From positions 45,070-109,069 of the forward strand of contig NZ_CAMYKG010000003.1 of NCBI RefSeq assembly GCF_947258925.1: a DNA stretch of 64,000 nt, given 5' to 3'. This DNA is from an uncultured Eudoraea sp. GTDB lineage: Bacteria > Bacteroidota > Bacteroidia > Flavobacteriales > Flavobacteriaceae. The notes beneath the pieces are model-generated. The model was not told the DNA's origin. It was given only the letters and a program-made list of their open reading frames with translations, and did not search any database. Position numbers and translations under genes: made by a program. Below are positions 34,003-42,973 of the stretch, piece after piece (positions within the stretch are counted from its first letter, which is position 1; each line of letters begins with the position of its first letter).

Positions 34003-34476
34003 ATGAAAATAATAAAAAAAATAGCAAAATTGCTATTACTACTTTTTATTGCGCTTCAATTTTTCAGACCGGACAAGAATAGTAACCAAGGCGATCATAC
34101 AGTCTACTTTAGAACGGAAACTAATCCGCCCGAAGATGTCATGGCTATTCTGACACAAAGTTGTTTTGATTGTCATAGTAGCAATACTCAATATCCCTGG
34201 TACAACAATATTGCACCTGTTTCCTACTGGATTTCAAATCATATAAAACACGGTAAAGAAGAATTGAATTTTTCGGAATGGGACCAATATAGCAAGAATC
34301 AGAAGGACCATAAGTTGGAGGAATTGATTGAGGAAGTGGAGGCAGCTAAAATGCCTTTAAACGAGTACACCTGGACACATGAAAAAGCAAGGCTTACGGA
34401 AGAGCAGCAAAAAGCTTTAGTGGAATGGGCTAAACGAACTAGAATTCTTTATGGATTAGGTGAGTTACCAAGGTAG
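34003..34476 (+). CDS. Heme-binding domain protein with one c-type CxxCH motif, membrane anchored
   Basis: A 157-residue protein with an N-terminal hydrophobic segment (about 7-19, AKLLLLLFIALQFF) and the heme attachment motif CFDCHSSNTQYPWY, characteristic of the Haem_bd family. The heme domain should face the periplasm. I take the ATG at 34003 as start; a TTG at 33973 in the same frame overlaps promoter-like sequence and is unlikely. The 3' end overlaps the convergent sirtuin gene by 38 bases. Redox partner unknown. Confidence 0.85.
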   Translation: MKIIKKIAKLLLLLFIALQFFRPDKNSNQGDHTVYFRTETNPPEDVMAILTQSCFDCHSSNTQYPWYNNIAPVSYWISNHIKHGKEELNFSEWDQYSKNQKDHKLEELIEEVEAAKMPLNEYTWTHEKARLTEEQQKALVEWAKRTRILYGLGELPR

Positions 34477-35134
34477 GAACTCCTTTTGCCGCTGTATTTT
34501 CAATAACGGTCAGGTTTTCATAATAGGAGGCGTTGATATTAGGCTTGGGGTCAATAAAGTATATTGGGATGCCTTGTTTTGCAAAGTTTAATAAACCAGC
34601 TGCTGGATATACCTGCATTGAAGTTCCAATAATAATAAGAATGTCTGCAGATTCAGTAATTCGGGAAGCTTCCGTTAAAAGAGGAACCTCCTCGCCAAAC
34701 CATACTATATGCGGACGTAATTGGTACCCCTTTGGGCATGTATCTCCGAGATTCAAATCTTTTTTCCACTCTAATACCGTTGACGCATCACCAGTACTAC
34801 GAACTTTTAGCAATTCTCCATGAAGATGGATTATGTGTGAACTTCCCGCACGTTCATGCAAATCGTCTACATTTTGTGTTATTATAGTTACATTAAAGTG
34901 CTGTTCAAGGGCAACAAGTACCTCATGACCGGGATTGGGTACAACTTCCGACAGTTGCCTTCTCCTTTGGTTATAAAAATCAAGAACCAGAGCCGGGTTT
35001 TGGGCGAACCCGTATGGAGAGGCTACCTCCATTACATCATGTCCTTCCCATAACCCATCGGCGCCACGAAAAGTTCTAATCCCGCTATCTGCGCTCATGC
35101 CGGCGCCTGTAAGTACTACAATCCTTTTTTGCAT
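34439..35134 (-). CDS. cobB: NAD-dependent protein deacylase, zinc-site-less sirtuin
   Basis: A 231-residue SIR2 enzyme that removes acyl groups from lysine with NAD. GAGMSADSGIRTFRG (residues 10-24), TQNVDDLHERAG (86-97), catalytic His105 (HLHGE) and GTSMQVYPAAGL are present. Tyr54 and Arg57 (YNQR) match the class III signature linked to desuccinylation and demalonylation. The usual two CxxC zinc pairs are missing: the region after HGELLKVRS has only one cysteine (Cys133), so the small domain must fold without zinc, as in other Bacteroidota homologues I recall. Confidence 0.9.
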   Translation of the reverse strand: MQKRIVVLTGAGMSADSGIRTFRGADGLWEGHDVMEVASPYGFAQNPALVLDFYNQRRRQLSEVVPNPGHEVLVALEQHFNVTIITQNVDDLHERAGSSHIIHLHGELLKVRSTGDASTVLEWKKDLNLGDTCPKGYQLRPHIVWFGEEVPLLTEASRITESADILIIIGTSMQVYPAAGLLNFAKQGIPIYFIDPKPNINASYYENLTVIENTAAKGVPTLVTHLIHKEF

Positions 35135-35179
35135 AATTTAGGTTCTACTATAAAGATACATTTTTCTTAAATTAGAAGG

Positions 35180-35836
35180 ATGATAGATCAGAATCTGCTT
35201 GCCTATTTGGAAACATTTATTACCCCTGACCGGATAAATCGATTTAAGGCGGTTTTAGCGGAGCGCACAGATTATATCACGGTGGCTATTGAGGATGTTT
35301 TTCAGATGCATAATACCAGCGCTGTTCTGAGGAGTTGCGATGTTTTTGGTATACAAAGTATTCATGTTATTGAAGCAAAATTTGCTCAGGATCTCGATAA
35401 AAATATCGCTATGGGAGCTGAAAAATGGGTAGATATTCAGCGATATTCAACCGCCAAATCCTGTATAGATCATCTAAGAGAACAGGGATATAAAATTGTT
35501 GCAACCACGCCTCATACGGAATCTTGTTTGCTCGAGGACTTTGATATAACAGATAAAACGGCATTGTTTTTTGGGACCGAAAAAGAAGGCCTGAGCGAAG
35601 TGGTTTTAAAAGAGGCGGATGCTAAGTTGAAAATACCTATGTCCGGGTTTTCTGAAAGTCTCAATATCTCCGTATCTGCCGCTATTATTCTGTATGATTT
35701 AACCCAAAAGTTAAAACGATCAGATGTATCCTGGCAATTGACAGATACTGAGATTTTGAAAAAACGATTGGATTGGACTAAAAAAACAATAAAGAGTATT
35801 GAAGAAATTATGGAAAGATATGTGAAAGGGCATTAA
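35180..35836 (+). CDS. trmH: tRNA (guanosine-2'-O-)-methyltransferase TrmH
   Basis: A 218-residue SPOUT-class RNA ribose methyltransferase. The three SPOUT motifs are visible: DVFQMHNTSAVLRSCDVFGI (motif 1, with the catalytic Arg), FFGTEKEGLSE (motif 2) and IPMSGFSESLNISVSAAIILYDL (motif 3, AdoMet-binding knot). The long C-terminal helix (LKKRLDWTKKTIKSIEEIMERYV) is typical of TrmH, which methylates G18 in tRNA. Divergent from cobB with a 45-base gap. Confidence 0.88.
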   Translation: MIDQNLLAYLETFITPDRINRFKAVLAERTDYITVAIEDVFQMHNTSAVLRSCDVFGIQSIHVIEAKFAQDLDKNIAMGAEKWVDIQRYSTAKSCIDHLREQGYKIVATTPHTESCLLEDFDITDKTALFFGTEKEGLSEVVLKEADAKLKIPMSGFSESLNISVSAAIILYDLTQKLKRSDVSWQLTDTEILKKRLDWTKKTIKSIEEIMERYVKGH

Positions 35837-35877
35837 ATTTTTTTATATTTAAAGGTAACTAATTAATTGATAAACAA

Positions 35878-36411
35878 ATGGATACAGTATTATATATTCT
35901 TGCCGGCATAGCTGTTCTGATTCTGATTTTAGGTATCATAGCTCCTAAAGGTTATGATGTTAGCCGTTCTATTAAAGTACGGCAACCCGTTTCTGTGGTA
36001 TTCGATTATCTGAAATATTTGAAAAATCAGGACCATTGGAGTCCGTGGGGTAAAAGGGACCCTAATATGAAAAAGGAATTTGTTGGAACAGACGGTGAAA
36101 TAGGAGCAACCAGTAAATGGGAAGGAAATAAAGAAGTTGGTAGCGGCGAACAGGAAATAACAAGGATAGTGGAAAACGAACTAATTGAGTCTGATCTGCG
36201 ATTCCTCAAACCCTGGAAGTCGCAATCAGATGCCTATTTGAAGGTTAATGAAGCCGGTTCGGGTGAGACAGAAGTTACCTGGGGTTTTACAGGTAAGAAT
36301 AAATTTCCAATGAGCATTATGATGCTTTTTATGAATATGGATAAGGCTGTAGGCAAAGACTTTGAAGAAGGTTTAGCGAGTTTAAAGGCTATTTTGGAAA
36401 AAAACCCGTAA
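35878..36411 (+). CDS. SRPBCC (START/polyketide cyclase-like) family protein with N-terminal membrane helix
   Basis: A 177-residue protein with one N-terminal hydrophobic helix (about 4-22) followed by an SRPBCC helix-grip fold: VRQPVSVVFDYLKYLKNQDHWSPWGKRDPNMKKEFVG is the usual first part, and TEVTWGFTGKNKFPMSIMMLFMNMDK the later part. Members bind hydrophobic ligands; this one likely works at the membrane surface. It is followed by the VOC gene after 2 bases, so the two are co-transcribed. Confidence 0.82.
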   Translation: MDTVLYILAGIAVLILILGIIAPKGYDVSRSIKVRQPVSVVFDYLKYLKNQDHWSPWGKRDPNMKKEFVGTDGEIGATSKWEGNKEVGSGEQEITRIVENELIESDLRFLKPWKSQSDAYLKVNEAGSGETEVTWGFTGKNKFPMSIMMLFMNMDKAVGKDFEEGLASLKAILEKNP

Positions 36412-36413
36412 TT

Positions 36414-36791
36414 ATGGAACATAATATGGTGGGGTGGTTTGAAATACCTGTTAATGAAATGGACAGGGCGAAGAAGTTTTATGAGGAAGTCTTTCGCATT
36501 TCAATTTCAGTACATGATTTAGGTGATATTACAATGGGTTGGTTTCCAGGGGTACAGGGAAAACCGGGCAGTCCCGGGTCTTTGGTAAAACATGAAATGT
36601 ATACTCCAAGCGATAATGCCGGACCACTTCTTTATTTTTCGTGCAAAGACCTTGCAATAGAATTGGCCAGAGTACCAAAGGCCGGAGGATCTGTAATTCA
36701 GCAAAAAAAAGAAATAGGCGGTGGCCATGGTTTTATGGCACTTCTCACGGATACTGAAGGAAACAGGATAGCACTGCATTCCCTGCAGTAA
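36414..36791 (+). CDS. VOC family protein (glyoxalase/bleomycin-resistance fold)
   Basis: A 125-residue vicinal-oxygen-chelate protein. It begins MVGWFEIPVNEMDRAKKFYEEVF (first beta-alpha module) and ends GHGFMALLTDTEGNRIALHSLQ (second module), the pattern of the YckA/VOC group. Only part of the usual metal ligands (His/Glu) is obvious, so metal-dependent catalysis is uncertain. Co-transcribed with the SRPBCC gene. Confidence 0.85.
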   Translation: MEHNMVGWFEIPVNEMDRAKKFYEEVFRISISVHDLGDITMGWFPGVQGKPGSPGSLVKHEMYTPSDNAGPLLYFSCKDLAIELARVPKAGGSVIQQKKEIGGGHGFMALLTDTEGNRIALHSLQ

Positions 36792-36797
36792 ATTAAA

Positions 36798-37610
36798 CTA
36801 AACATAAAAAACGGTAGCTTCGGCTCTGGAACCCATTCGAATTGGAATATATTTTGTTCCAATGCCTTTGGATACATACATTCTTGTATCATTAAGCCTA
36901 TACCACCCTCTTAGAAACCTTCCACTGCCACCTGGCTTATAAAACGCCTTCCCAAGAAAGGTTATTTGCCCTCCATGGGTATGACCGGATAATATAAGTT
37001 TAATATTGACCTTTTGAGTTTCATTTAAAAATGCAATTTCATCACTATACTCAGGACAATGATTTAGTACTATAGCTTCTTCAGATCTGTCATAGGCCGA
37101 TGTGGCATTTATGAAATCCGGATTACCTCCAATTAGGTCATCAATGCCTATTATATTAAGGTGTCTGTTGGCAGTTGTGAATTTTAGACTTTCATTGATC
37201 ATTAATTGACCATTGTGTTTTTTAATTAGCGTTCTGAAAGAATCTATATTAACTTTTCCCGCATATTCCTTGTTACCCATGATCACAAACTTGGGTATTT
37301 CTTTACTTATAAGGTCTAAAAATTGATCTAAGACGGGTAATCCCTTATTATTGTTAACTGCATCTCCTGTAATGCAAATGAGATCCGGCAATTCTTCGTT
37401 TATTTTAGAGGCAATAGATTTATGGAAAGTTTTTAGCTCATTTATATGAAGATCAGATAATTGTATGATTTTTATTTTGCTATCCGATTCGGAGAGATCA
37501 TAGGTTGTCCACTGAATAACATATTTCTCAAACCAGAAAATGTCAAAAAGGAATAACCCCAGAAAGGCTAAAACGGACTTAATGATAAAACTTCTCCTAT
37601 TTATCTTCAT
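36798..37610 (-). CDS. Metallophosphoesterase, membrane-anchored
   Basis: A 270-residue calcineurin-like phosphoesterase with an N-terminal membrane segment (about 10-26). The metal-binding blocks are QLSDLHINE (residues 49-57), ITGDAVN, MGNKEY (Asn and Glu after GN, where GNHD is usual) and SGHTHGGQ. The GNKEY variant resembles the YkuE/LpxH-like membrane group, but the substrate (phospholipid or UDP-lipid) is unknown. Convergent with the VOC gene. Confidence 0.86.
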   Translation of the reverse strand: MKINRRSFIIKSVLAFLGLFLFDIFWFEKYVIQWTTYDLSESDSKIKIIQLSDLHINELKTFHKSIASKINEELPDLICITGDAVNNNKGLPVLDQFLDLISKEIPKFVIMGNKEYAGKVNIDSFRTLIKKHNGQLMINESLKFTTANRHLNIIGIDDLIGGNPDFINATSAYDRSEEAIVLNHCPEYSDEIAFLNETQKVNIKLILSGHTHGGQITFLGKAFYKPGGSGRFLRGWYRLNDTRMYVSKGIGTKYIPIRMGSRAEATVFYV

Positions 37611-37683
37611 AAAAATCCCTTAATTAACGCAAATATCTTAAACATAAAAAATCATAGATTATGCTTTACAATAAGAAAACTAA

Positions 37684-39381
37684 TTAATCTGCTAATTCAA
37701 GGAGCGCTATATCATTATCATTTTCCAGGATTACCTTTCCATTTCTTACTTCAACATAAGTTTCGGAGTAGGTATCAAATAGTTTTGTGCCATCACCAAA
37801 AAAGCCTTTCACCCACAGGGACTTTTTACCTTTAGGCAAATCGAGGCCAACAACGACCTTATCCTTATAATTCTCATCCACAAATGTTCTGCTGAAAACA
37901 TAGGGTTTTTTAGCCAGTCTCTTATGCTTTCCGGCTCCGATTGCGGGGTGGTTGTTTCGAAAGCTACCTAGTTTTCGCCAATGGGCCAGAATATTCTGGG
38001 TTTCCGGGATACTATCAATATCCTGCCAATTCATAAATGACCTCAGAGTAGCATCCCCCGCCGTATTTTCTATCGTGAGATCTCTGGCAGATTCATCCCC
38101 GTAATAGATCTGTGAAGTACCGGGGGTTAAGAAAAGGACATTCGCCATGTAATAGGGTCGTTTCCTTTCTTTATCAAATGGTTCTGCGTCATCATGGGAA
38201 GTCAGATAATTCACCACACCTTTATTTTTTAATCCTGTGTTTAGGATGCGGTTGTATTTTTTAAAAATTGTTTCGTAATTCTTTTTGGCGTCATTTTTTA
38301 GCTCAAAATTGATAAGACTTTCAAATCCATGGTCAAAATAATCAACATCTTTATCGCCAAAGGAATATTTTCTGCCGTTTGAAATTCCATAGCCATAGAC
38401 TTCACCAACCATATAGAAGGGGGTATCATCCAAAACATCTTCCGGGTGCTTTTTTTTCCAGGTTGCGAAGGCGTTTGAAGCTTCAGCATATAATTCAGCC
38501 CATGTTTGTTCGTCGGCGTGTTTTACAGTATCCACTCTGAAACCATCAATACCAAGATCATTTACATAATCGGTCAGCCATTTAATAATATAAAACCTGG
38601 GAGCCCTTGGATATCCCGTCCTTTGAAAGAAAAGCTGGAGTTCGTCCAATTCATTACTCAACCTTCCTTCTTCCTTCCATTTGGCCAGTAAGGGGTCCGG
38701 GAGTTCCACTGCTTCATCAGATTCTGTATAAATATCCGGCAAGTTCGCAACCAGAGTACAACTTGTAGTAGTCTCGTAATTGGTATATTCACATACCGGT
38801 GCAGTTCTAACCCAATCCTCTGGCCATACCGGATCTTTTTCCGTTACAGGCCCCGTATGATTAATTACAACATCCATAAGTATCCGGATATCATTTTTAT
38901 GGGCTGTTTTCACAAGGTTTTCGAGATCCTTTTTAGTGCCAAAATTGGGATCAAGAGCTGTCCAGTCCTTCGTCCAGTAACCGTGGTAACCATATGTGTT
39001 ACCTGTTCCTTCATCAGTATCTCCATGAACTTGCTCTACCACGGGTGTAAACCAAATTGCATTTACTCCGAGTTTTGAGAAGTAACCATCTTCAATTTTA
39101 TTAATTATTCCCTGAATATCGCCACCCATAAAACCTCTCAGTGGAGCCGTTTCATTTGTTCGGTCAAAGTTTAAATCATTTTCGGGGTTTCCATTGTTAA
39201 ATCTGTCTGTGAGTAAAAAATATATATTGGCGCCTTGCCAGACAAATGGAGCTTTTTTAGGAGCGGTTTGCGTGCTATCAACAGCTGCTGCAACTACAAT
39301 TTCCGATTCTTTTTTTTCTTCTTTACAAGTTAAAAAAAGTGCAGAAATTATGAAGGCAATAAGCAGTTTTTTCATTTTCAC
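37684..39381 (-). CDS. Alpha-amylase family (GH13) lipoprotein
   Basis: A 565-residue secreted glycosidase. A lipoprotein signal (LFLTC, Cys about 19) is followed by a linker and the GH13 barrel: DVVINH (region I), GFRVDTVKHAD with the nucleophile Asp (region II), MVGEVYG with the acid/base Glu (region III), LTSHDDAEPF (region IV). The C-terminal beta domain ends at DNDIALLELAD. It probably cuts alpha-1,4-glucans at the cell envelope. No susCD neighbours, so it is not in an obvious polysaccharide utilisation locus. Confidence 0.9.
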   Translation of the reverse strand: MKMKKLLIAFIISALFLTCKEEKKESEIVVAAAVDSTQTAPKKAPFVWQGANIYFLLTDRFNNGNPENDLNFDRTNETAPLRGFMGGDIQGIINKIEDGYFSKLGVNAIWFTPVVEQVHGDTDEGTGNTYGYHGYWTKDWTALDPNFGTKKDLENLVKTAHKNDIRILMDVVINHTGPVTEKDPVWPEDWVRTAPVCEYTNYETTTSCTLVANLPDIYTESDEAVELPDPLLAKWKEEGRLSNELDELQLFFQRTGYPRAPRFYIIKWLTDYVNDLGIDGFRVDTVKHADEQTWAELYAEASNAFATWKKKHPEDVLDDTPFYMVGEVYGYGISNGRKYSFGDKDVDYFDHGFESLINFELKNDAKKNYETIFKKYNRILNTGLKNKGVVNYLTSHDDAEPFDKERKRPYYMANVLFLTPGTSQIYYGDESARDLTIENTAGDATLRSFMNWQDIDSIPETQNILAHWRKLGSFRNNHPAIGAGKHKRLAKKPYVFSRTFVDENYKDKVVVGLDLPKGKKSLWVKGFFGDGTKLFDTYSETYVEVRNGKVILENDNDIALLELAD

Positions 39382-39505
39382 AGATTTTGGCTAAAGCTAT
39401 AAAATGAATATGTAATAATAAAATTTATTTCACCAACCTTCAAAACAATTCATAAGGCTATTCCTACATGAAAATATTGACTAAGTGATGTTTTTAACTT
39501 TTGAT

Positions 39506-40285
39506 TTATTTCTTACGGTTAAGGACCTTGTACTCTTCATAGCAACTGCTGATCGCATCCAATATTTGCAAATCATTGGCGGTTTTTATAAAAGAAGTAG
39601 AATAGTTGCAATTGGAGAGGATATCATCAATATCGAATTTATCAATTTGCAGTAATTCCGTAAGTGTTTCACGGTCAAATTTTGAGGCCAGCAGATCCCT
39701 GATATCTTCATCCTCTTTAATTTGCCTTAATTTTTTCATCTGATTAGGTCGTTTACCAAATAGGTTACGCAACAGATCTGCCGGATTGAGAATGGAACCT
39801 AGTACCTTGGTGACGGCGCTGGGGTTTTTACTGCCTGCCTCATAGCTGGTAGGCAGTCCTGAAATGCTATATTGATATGAAGTATTTATAGGTAAGTTTT
39901 TAACATCAATTTCAAGATACCCGGTTAATTGGTATGGTTTAACTATAACTTCTTCCAAAGCATAGGCGAGTTCAGTAAGTGAAATTTTGGTATCCTTAAA
40001 CTTCAATAAATCGTTAGTTACTCTGACTTTTTGAGATTTAAATCCCAAATAGGAAAAATAAAGGGTATCGTTAACTGAAGCATTAAGGGTAAACTCACCT
40101 TTGGCGCTGGTAATTGTACCCACTACCTTATTGAGATTAATAACGTGAACGCTTTCCAGTGGAATACCGGACTGTGCATTAACCACTACTGCCTTAAACT
40201 CCTGTTCCTGTTGATCAGCTTCATTTTCCTGGGATATCCCGAAAAAGCCTGTAAACGCCAACATGCACAATAAATAGTTCCTCAT
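39506..40285 (-). CDS. Carboxypeptidase-regulatory-like domain protein, exported
   Basis: A 259-residue protein with a signal peptide (MRNYLLCMLAFTGFFGISQ) and one CarboxypepD_reg-like beta-sandwich (FKAVVVNAQSGIPLESVHVINLNKVVGTITSAKGEFTL...LYFSYLGFKSQKV, about 29-105), the module found at the N-terminus of Bacteroidota TonB receptors. Here it stands alone with a 140-residue helical C-terminal part (DLLASKFDRETLTELLQIDKFDIDDIL). A -7 box TATTTTTG at 40319-40326 on the minus strand lies upstream. Function unknown. Confidence 0.8.
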   Translation of the reverse strand: MRNYLLCMLAFTGFFGISQENEADQQEQEFKAVVVNAQSGIPLESVHVINLNKVVGTITSAKGEFTLNASVNDTLYFSYLGFKSQKVRVTNDLLKFKDTKISLTELAYALEEVIVKPYQLTGYLEIDVKNLPINTSYQYSISGLPTSYEAGSKNPSAVTKVLGSILNPADLLRNLFGKRPNQMKKLRQIKEDEDIRDLLASKFDRETLTELLQIDKFDIDDILSNCNYSTSFIKTANDLQILDAISSCYEEYKVLNRKK

Positions 40286-40318
40286 TCAGCCTTATCCTAA
40301 TTAATATTGCGAATAAAA

Positions 40319-40326
40319 CAAAAATA
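40319..40326 (-). promoter_or_regulatory. -7 box of the CarboxypepD_reg gene
   Basis: TATTTTTG on the minus strand fits TAnnTTTG, 34 bases before the ATG. No properly spaced -33 TTG. Confidence 0.4.
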
Positions 40327-40359
40327 GATTCTCTGGCACATTTTTTAATATACAATTAA

Positions 40360-42165
40360 CTAAAAGAAACCATCTCTATTTTTACTTCGTCTTTTTCCGG
40401 AAGATGAACCTTGTTTGGATCCGGATCTTCGGGAACCACTTTTGGAATATTTACCTTCCCTTTTCTTTCCATAGCTTCTATCCCGGTCTCGGTTATCCTT
40501 ATTCTTTCTTGGTCCTCTATCACTTCTTTTTCTTCTTCTTCCACCTTCGGGGCTATCGGAGACTTCAACGTTTACGAAGCGTCCTTTTACTTTGAAGTCT
40601 GTAAACGTCTCCAAAATTTGGTCTTTAAGAGCCGCTTCGGTATTGAAAAATGAAAAACTGTCTTTAACATCTACTTTAAACAAATCGTCTTTACCAAGAT
40701 GAAGTGTATCCTTTAAAAAGTCCTTTAATGACATCCAGTCATAGCCATCTCGTTCGCCAACATTAATAAAATAACGAACAGATCCGTTTCCTGAAAAACT
40801 CTGGTCGGTTTTGCCTTTACCTCTTTCCCTGCGATCCGGTTCTGCAGAATTCAGATCCTTGGTTTTGTTATAATAATTGAAAAAACGGGTAAATTCTACT
40901 GATACAATTTTTTGAATTAATTCATCCCTGTCCAGACCATCTAAAACGTCATGGATGGCAGGCAAATAATTATTTATTTCCTCATTGATTTCCGTTGTAC
41001 GTATTCTATTGGCCAAATGATACAATTGAATTTCGCAAATTTCGATTCCTGTAGGTATTTTTTTTGAGATAAAATTTTGCTTTATCTTTTTCTCAATGGA
41101 ATGAATTTTCCGCAACTCACTTCGGGTTATAATTACCATAGAAATACCAGACTTTCCGGCTCTACCCGTACGACCACTCCTATGGGTATAGGTTTCAATT
41201 TCATCCGGGAGCTGATAATTTATTACGTGGGTGATATCGTCTACATCAATACCTCTTGCCGCAACATCTGTTGCTACCAACATCTGAATTTGTTTCTTGC
41301 GGAAAGCATTCATTACCAGGTCGCGTTGATTCTGGCTTAAATCACCATGCAGTGCTCCGGCATTGTAACCATCTTCAATTAACTTCTCGGCCACCCTTTG
41401 AGTATCTCGCTTAGTTCGGCAAAAGACAACGGAAAATATTCCAGGATTTGCATCTGATAAGCGTTTTAAAGCAGGATACCTGTCGCGGCCACCTACTAAA
41501 TAATATTCATGCTGCACGGTGTCTACTCCCGAATTCTTGGCCCCCACTGTAATTTCCGTAGGATTGTGCATGAACTTTTTTGCAATTGTAGCTACTTCTT
41601 TTGGCATGGTAGCCGAAAAAAGCCAGGTTGATTTCTCCTTGGGTGTGTTTGAAAGAATATCTTTTATATCTTCATAGAACCCCATATTTAGCATCTCATC
41701 CGCTTCATCAAGAATGCAATAGTCTATTTTGGTTATATCTATAATACCACGGCCTATCATATCTTTCATTCTTCCCGGGGTGGCAACCACAATTTGGGCA
41801 CCTCTTTTAATTTGGCGCGCCTGCTCTGTTATGCTTGCACCACCATAGATTGCTACTGTATTCAATCCTTTTACGTATTTAGAATACAATTGCATTTCAT
41901 TGGTAATCTGTAGGCAGAGTTCTCTGGTTGGTGAAAGTATAAGGCCCTGAGTGGTTCTGCTATCGCTGTTTATCTTTTGAATTAGCGGAAATCCAAACGC
42001 TGCAGTTTTCCCTGTACCAGTCTGGGCCAGGGCAACCAGATCTATTTCATCATCTAATAAAAGGGGTATGGACTTCTCCTGAACTTCTGATGGAGTTTCA
42101 AATCCTAAATCGGCAATAGCATTTAATATGGAACTATTAAGCCCCAATGCTTCAAATTTTGTCAT
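40360..42165 (-). CDS. DEAD-box RNA helicase with DbpA-type RNA-binding domain and basic tail
   Basis: A 601-residue ATP-dependent RNA helicase of the DeaD/CsdA type. Q motif region FETPSEVQEKSIP, motif I AQTGTGKTA (47-55), DEAD at 153-156, SAT near 186 and HRSGRTGR in the second RecA domain are complete. A DbpA-like RNA-binding domain lies at about 470-550 (FINVGERDGYDWMSLKDFL), and a very basic tail of about 50 residues (RRRKRSDRGPRKNKDNRDRD) follows. It probably helps ribosome assembly and RNA turnover, notably in the cold. A full promoter lies 114 bases upstream, leaving a long untranslated leader. Confidence 0.93.
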   Translation of the reverse strand: MTKFEALGLNSSILNAIADLGFETPSEVQEKSIPLLLDDEIDLVALAQTGTGKTAAFGFPLIQKINSDSRTTQGLILSPTRELCLQITNEMQLYSKYVKGLNTVAIYGGASITEQARQIKRGAQIVVATPGRMKDMIGRGIIDITKIDYCILDEADEMLNMGFYEDIKDILSNTPKEKSTWLFSATMPKEVATIAKKFMHNPTEITVGAKNSGVDTVQHEYYLVGGRDRYPALKRLSDANPGIFSVVFCRTKRDTQRVAEKLIEDGYNAGALHGDLSQNQRDLVMNAFRKKQIQMLVATDVAARGIDVDDITHVINYQLPDEIETYTHRSGRTGRAGKSGISMVIITRSELRKIHSIEKKIKQNFISKKIPTGIEICEIQLYHLANRIRTTEINEEINNYLPAIHDVLDGLDRDELIQKIVSVEFTRFFNYYNKTKDLNSAEPDRRERGKGKTDQSFSGNGSVRYFINVGERDGYDWMSLKDFLKDTLHLGKDDLFKVDVKDSFSFFNTEAALKDQILETFTDFKVKGRFVNVEVSDSPEGGRRRKRSDRGPRKNKDNRDRDRSYGKKREGKYSKSGSRRSGSKQGSSSGKRRSKNRDGFF

Positions 42166-42278
42166 AATATGTTATAATTTACCTAATCGCAAATATGTAT
42201 GTTGCATAGAGCGATTATCCTTATAACGTCTTAGACTCAGCGCAACACATGCTATACCAGCGGCTTTAATTTAAGCGG

Positions 42279-42312
42279 CAAAGATACTCCTATTTATTTA
42301 GATGGTAGCCAA
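42279..42312 (-). promoter_or_regulatory. Promoter of the DEAD-box helicase gene
   Basis: On the minus strand, TTG (42310-42312), 23-base spacer, TATCTTTG (42279-42286). This gives an mRNA leader of roughly 105 bases before the ATG at 42165, unusual in this compact window. Confidence 0.55.
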
Positions 42313-42314
42313 AC

Positions 42315-42899
42315 TTAAAATCTTTTCCGTTTTGTAAGGTAGTTAATGAGCTTTTGAAAGGCCTTTCCGCGATGACTTATTTGATTCTTTACCTGCAAAG
42401 GCAATTCAGCAAATGTTTGGTCATAACCTTCAGGTCTAAAGATAGGATCGTAACCAAACCCTTCATCACCTATTTTTTTTGTGGCTATTGTACCTTCAAC
42501 TATCCCGTCAAAAAGTAATTTTTGATTATTAAAATTTAAGGCAATTACTGTTTTAAACCTTGCTTCACGAGAGGATATATTCCTTAGTTCCTTCAAAACT
42601 TTCTCCATGTTTTTTTCCGGATCTTTTTCTTCACCTGCATACCTGGCGGTATGCACTCCGGGGGCGCCATTCAAAGCATCAATAATCAACCCTGTATCAT
42701 CTGAAAAGCATGGAAGTCCAAAGCGATCACTGATATAATCTGCTTTTAATTGTGCATTAGCTTCAAGGGTAGCTTCTGTTTCCGGTATTTCTTCATGGAA
42801 GCCAAGTTCTTCCAGGGAGATAAGACGAATATCATTGGGAAGTAAAAGATCTACTTCCTTAACTTTGTTGGTATTGTGCGTAGCGAATATCAAATCCAT
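42315..42899 (-). CDS. rdgB: Non-canonical purine NTP pyrophosphatase (RdgB/HAM1)
   Basis: A 194-residue house-cleaning enzyme that hydrolyses dITP, dXTP and ITP to monophosphates. The substrate loop FATHNTNKVKEV (residues 5-16), SDDTGLIIDALNGAPGVHTARYAG with the catalytic Asp near 68, GYDPIF and SHRGKAFQKL are all present. Size is typical. Its -7 box TATTTTTG lies at 42940-42947 on the minus strand, facing the divergent methyltransferase gene. Confidence 0.95.
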   Translation of the reverse strand: MDLIFATHNTNKVKEVDLLLPNDIRLISLEELGFHEEIPETEATLEANAQLKADYISDRFGLPCFSDDTGLIIDALNGAPGVHTARYAGEEKDPEKNMEKVLKELRNISSREARFKTVIALNFNNQKLLFDGIVEGTIATKKIGDEGFGYDPIFRPEGYDQTFAELPLQVKNQISHRGKAFQKLINYLTKRKRF

Positions 42900-42939
42900 A
42901 TAAAGAAAAAATTCACCTTATCAAAATGGTTGAGGGGAT

Positions 42940-42947
42940 CAAAAATA
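42940..42947 (-). promoter_or_regulatory. -7 box of rdgB promoter
   Basis: TATTTTTG on the minus strand matches TAnnTTTG, 41 bases upstream of the rdgB start. Confidence 0.4.
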
Positions 42948-42973
42948 GTAATTTTAGCTGCCTTATTTTTATT

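Noticed and set aside
42926..42973. Upstream ATG for the ICMT-like methyltransferase
   Set aside because: It lies on the shared promoter zone with rdgB and adds residues not typical of the family.
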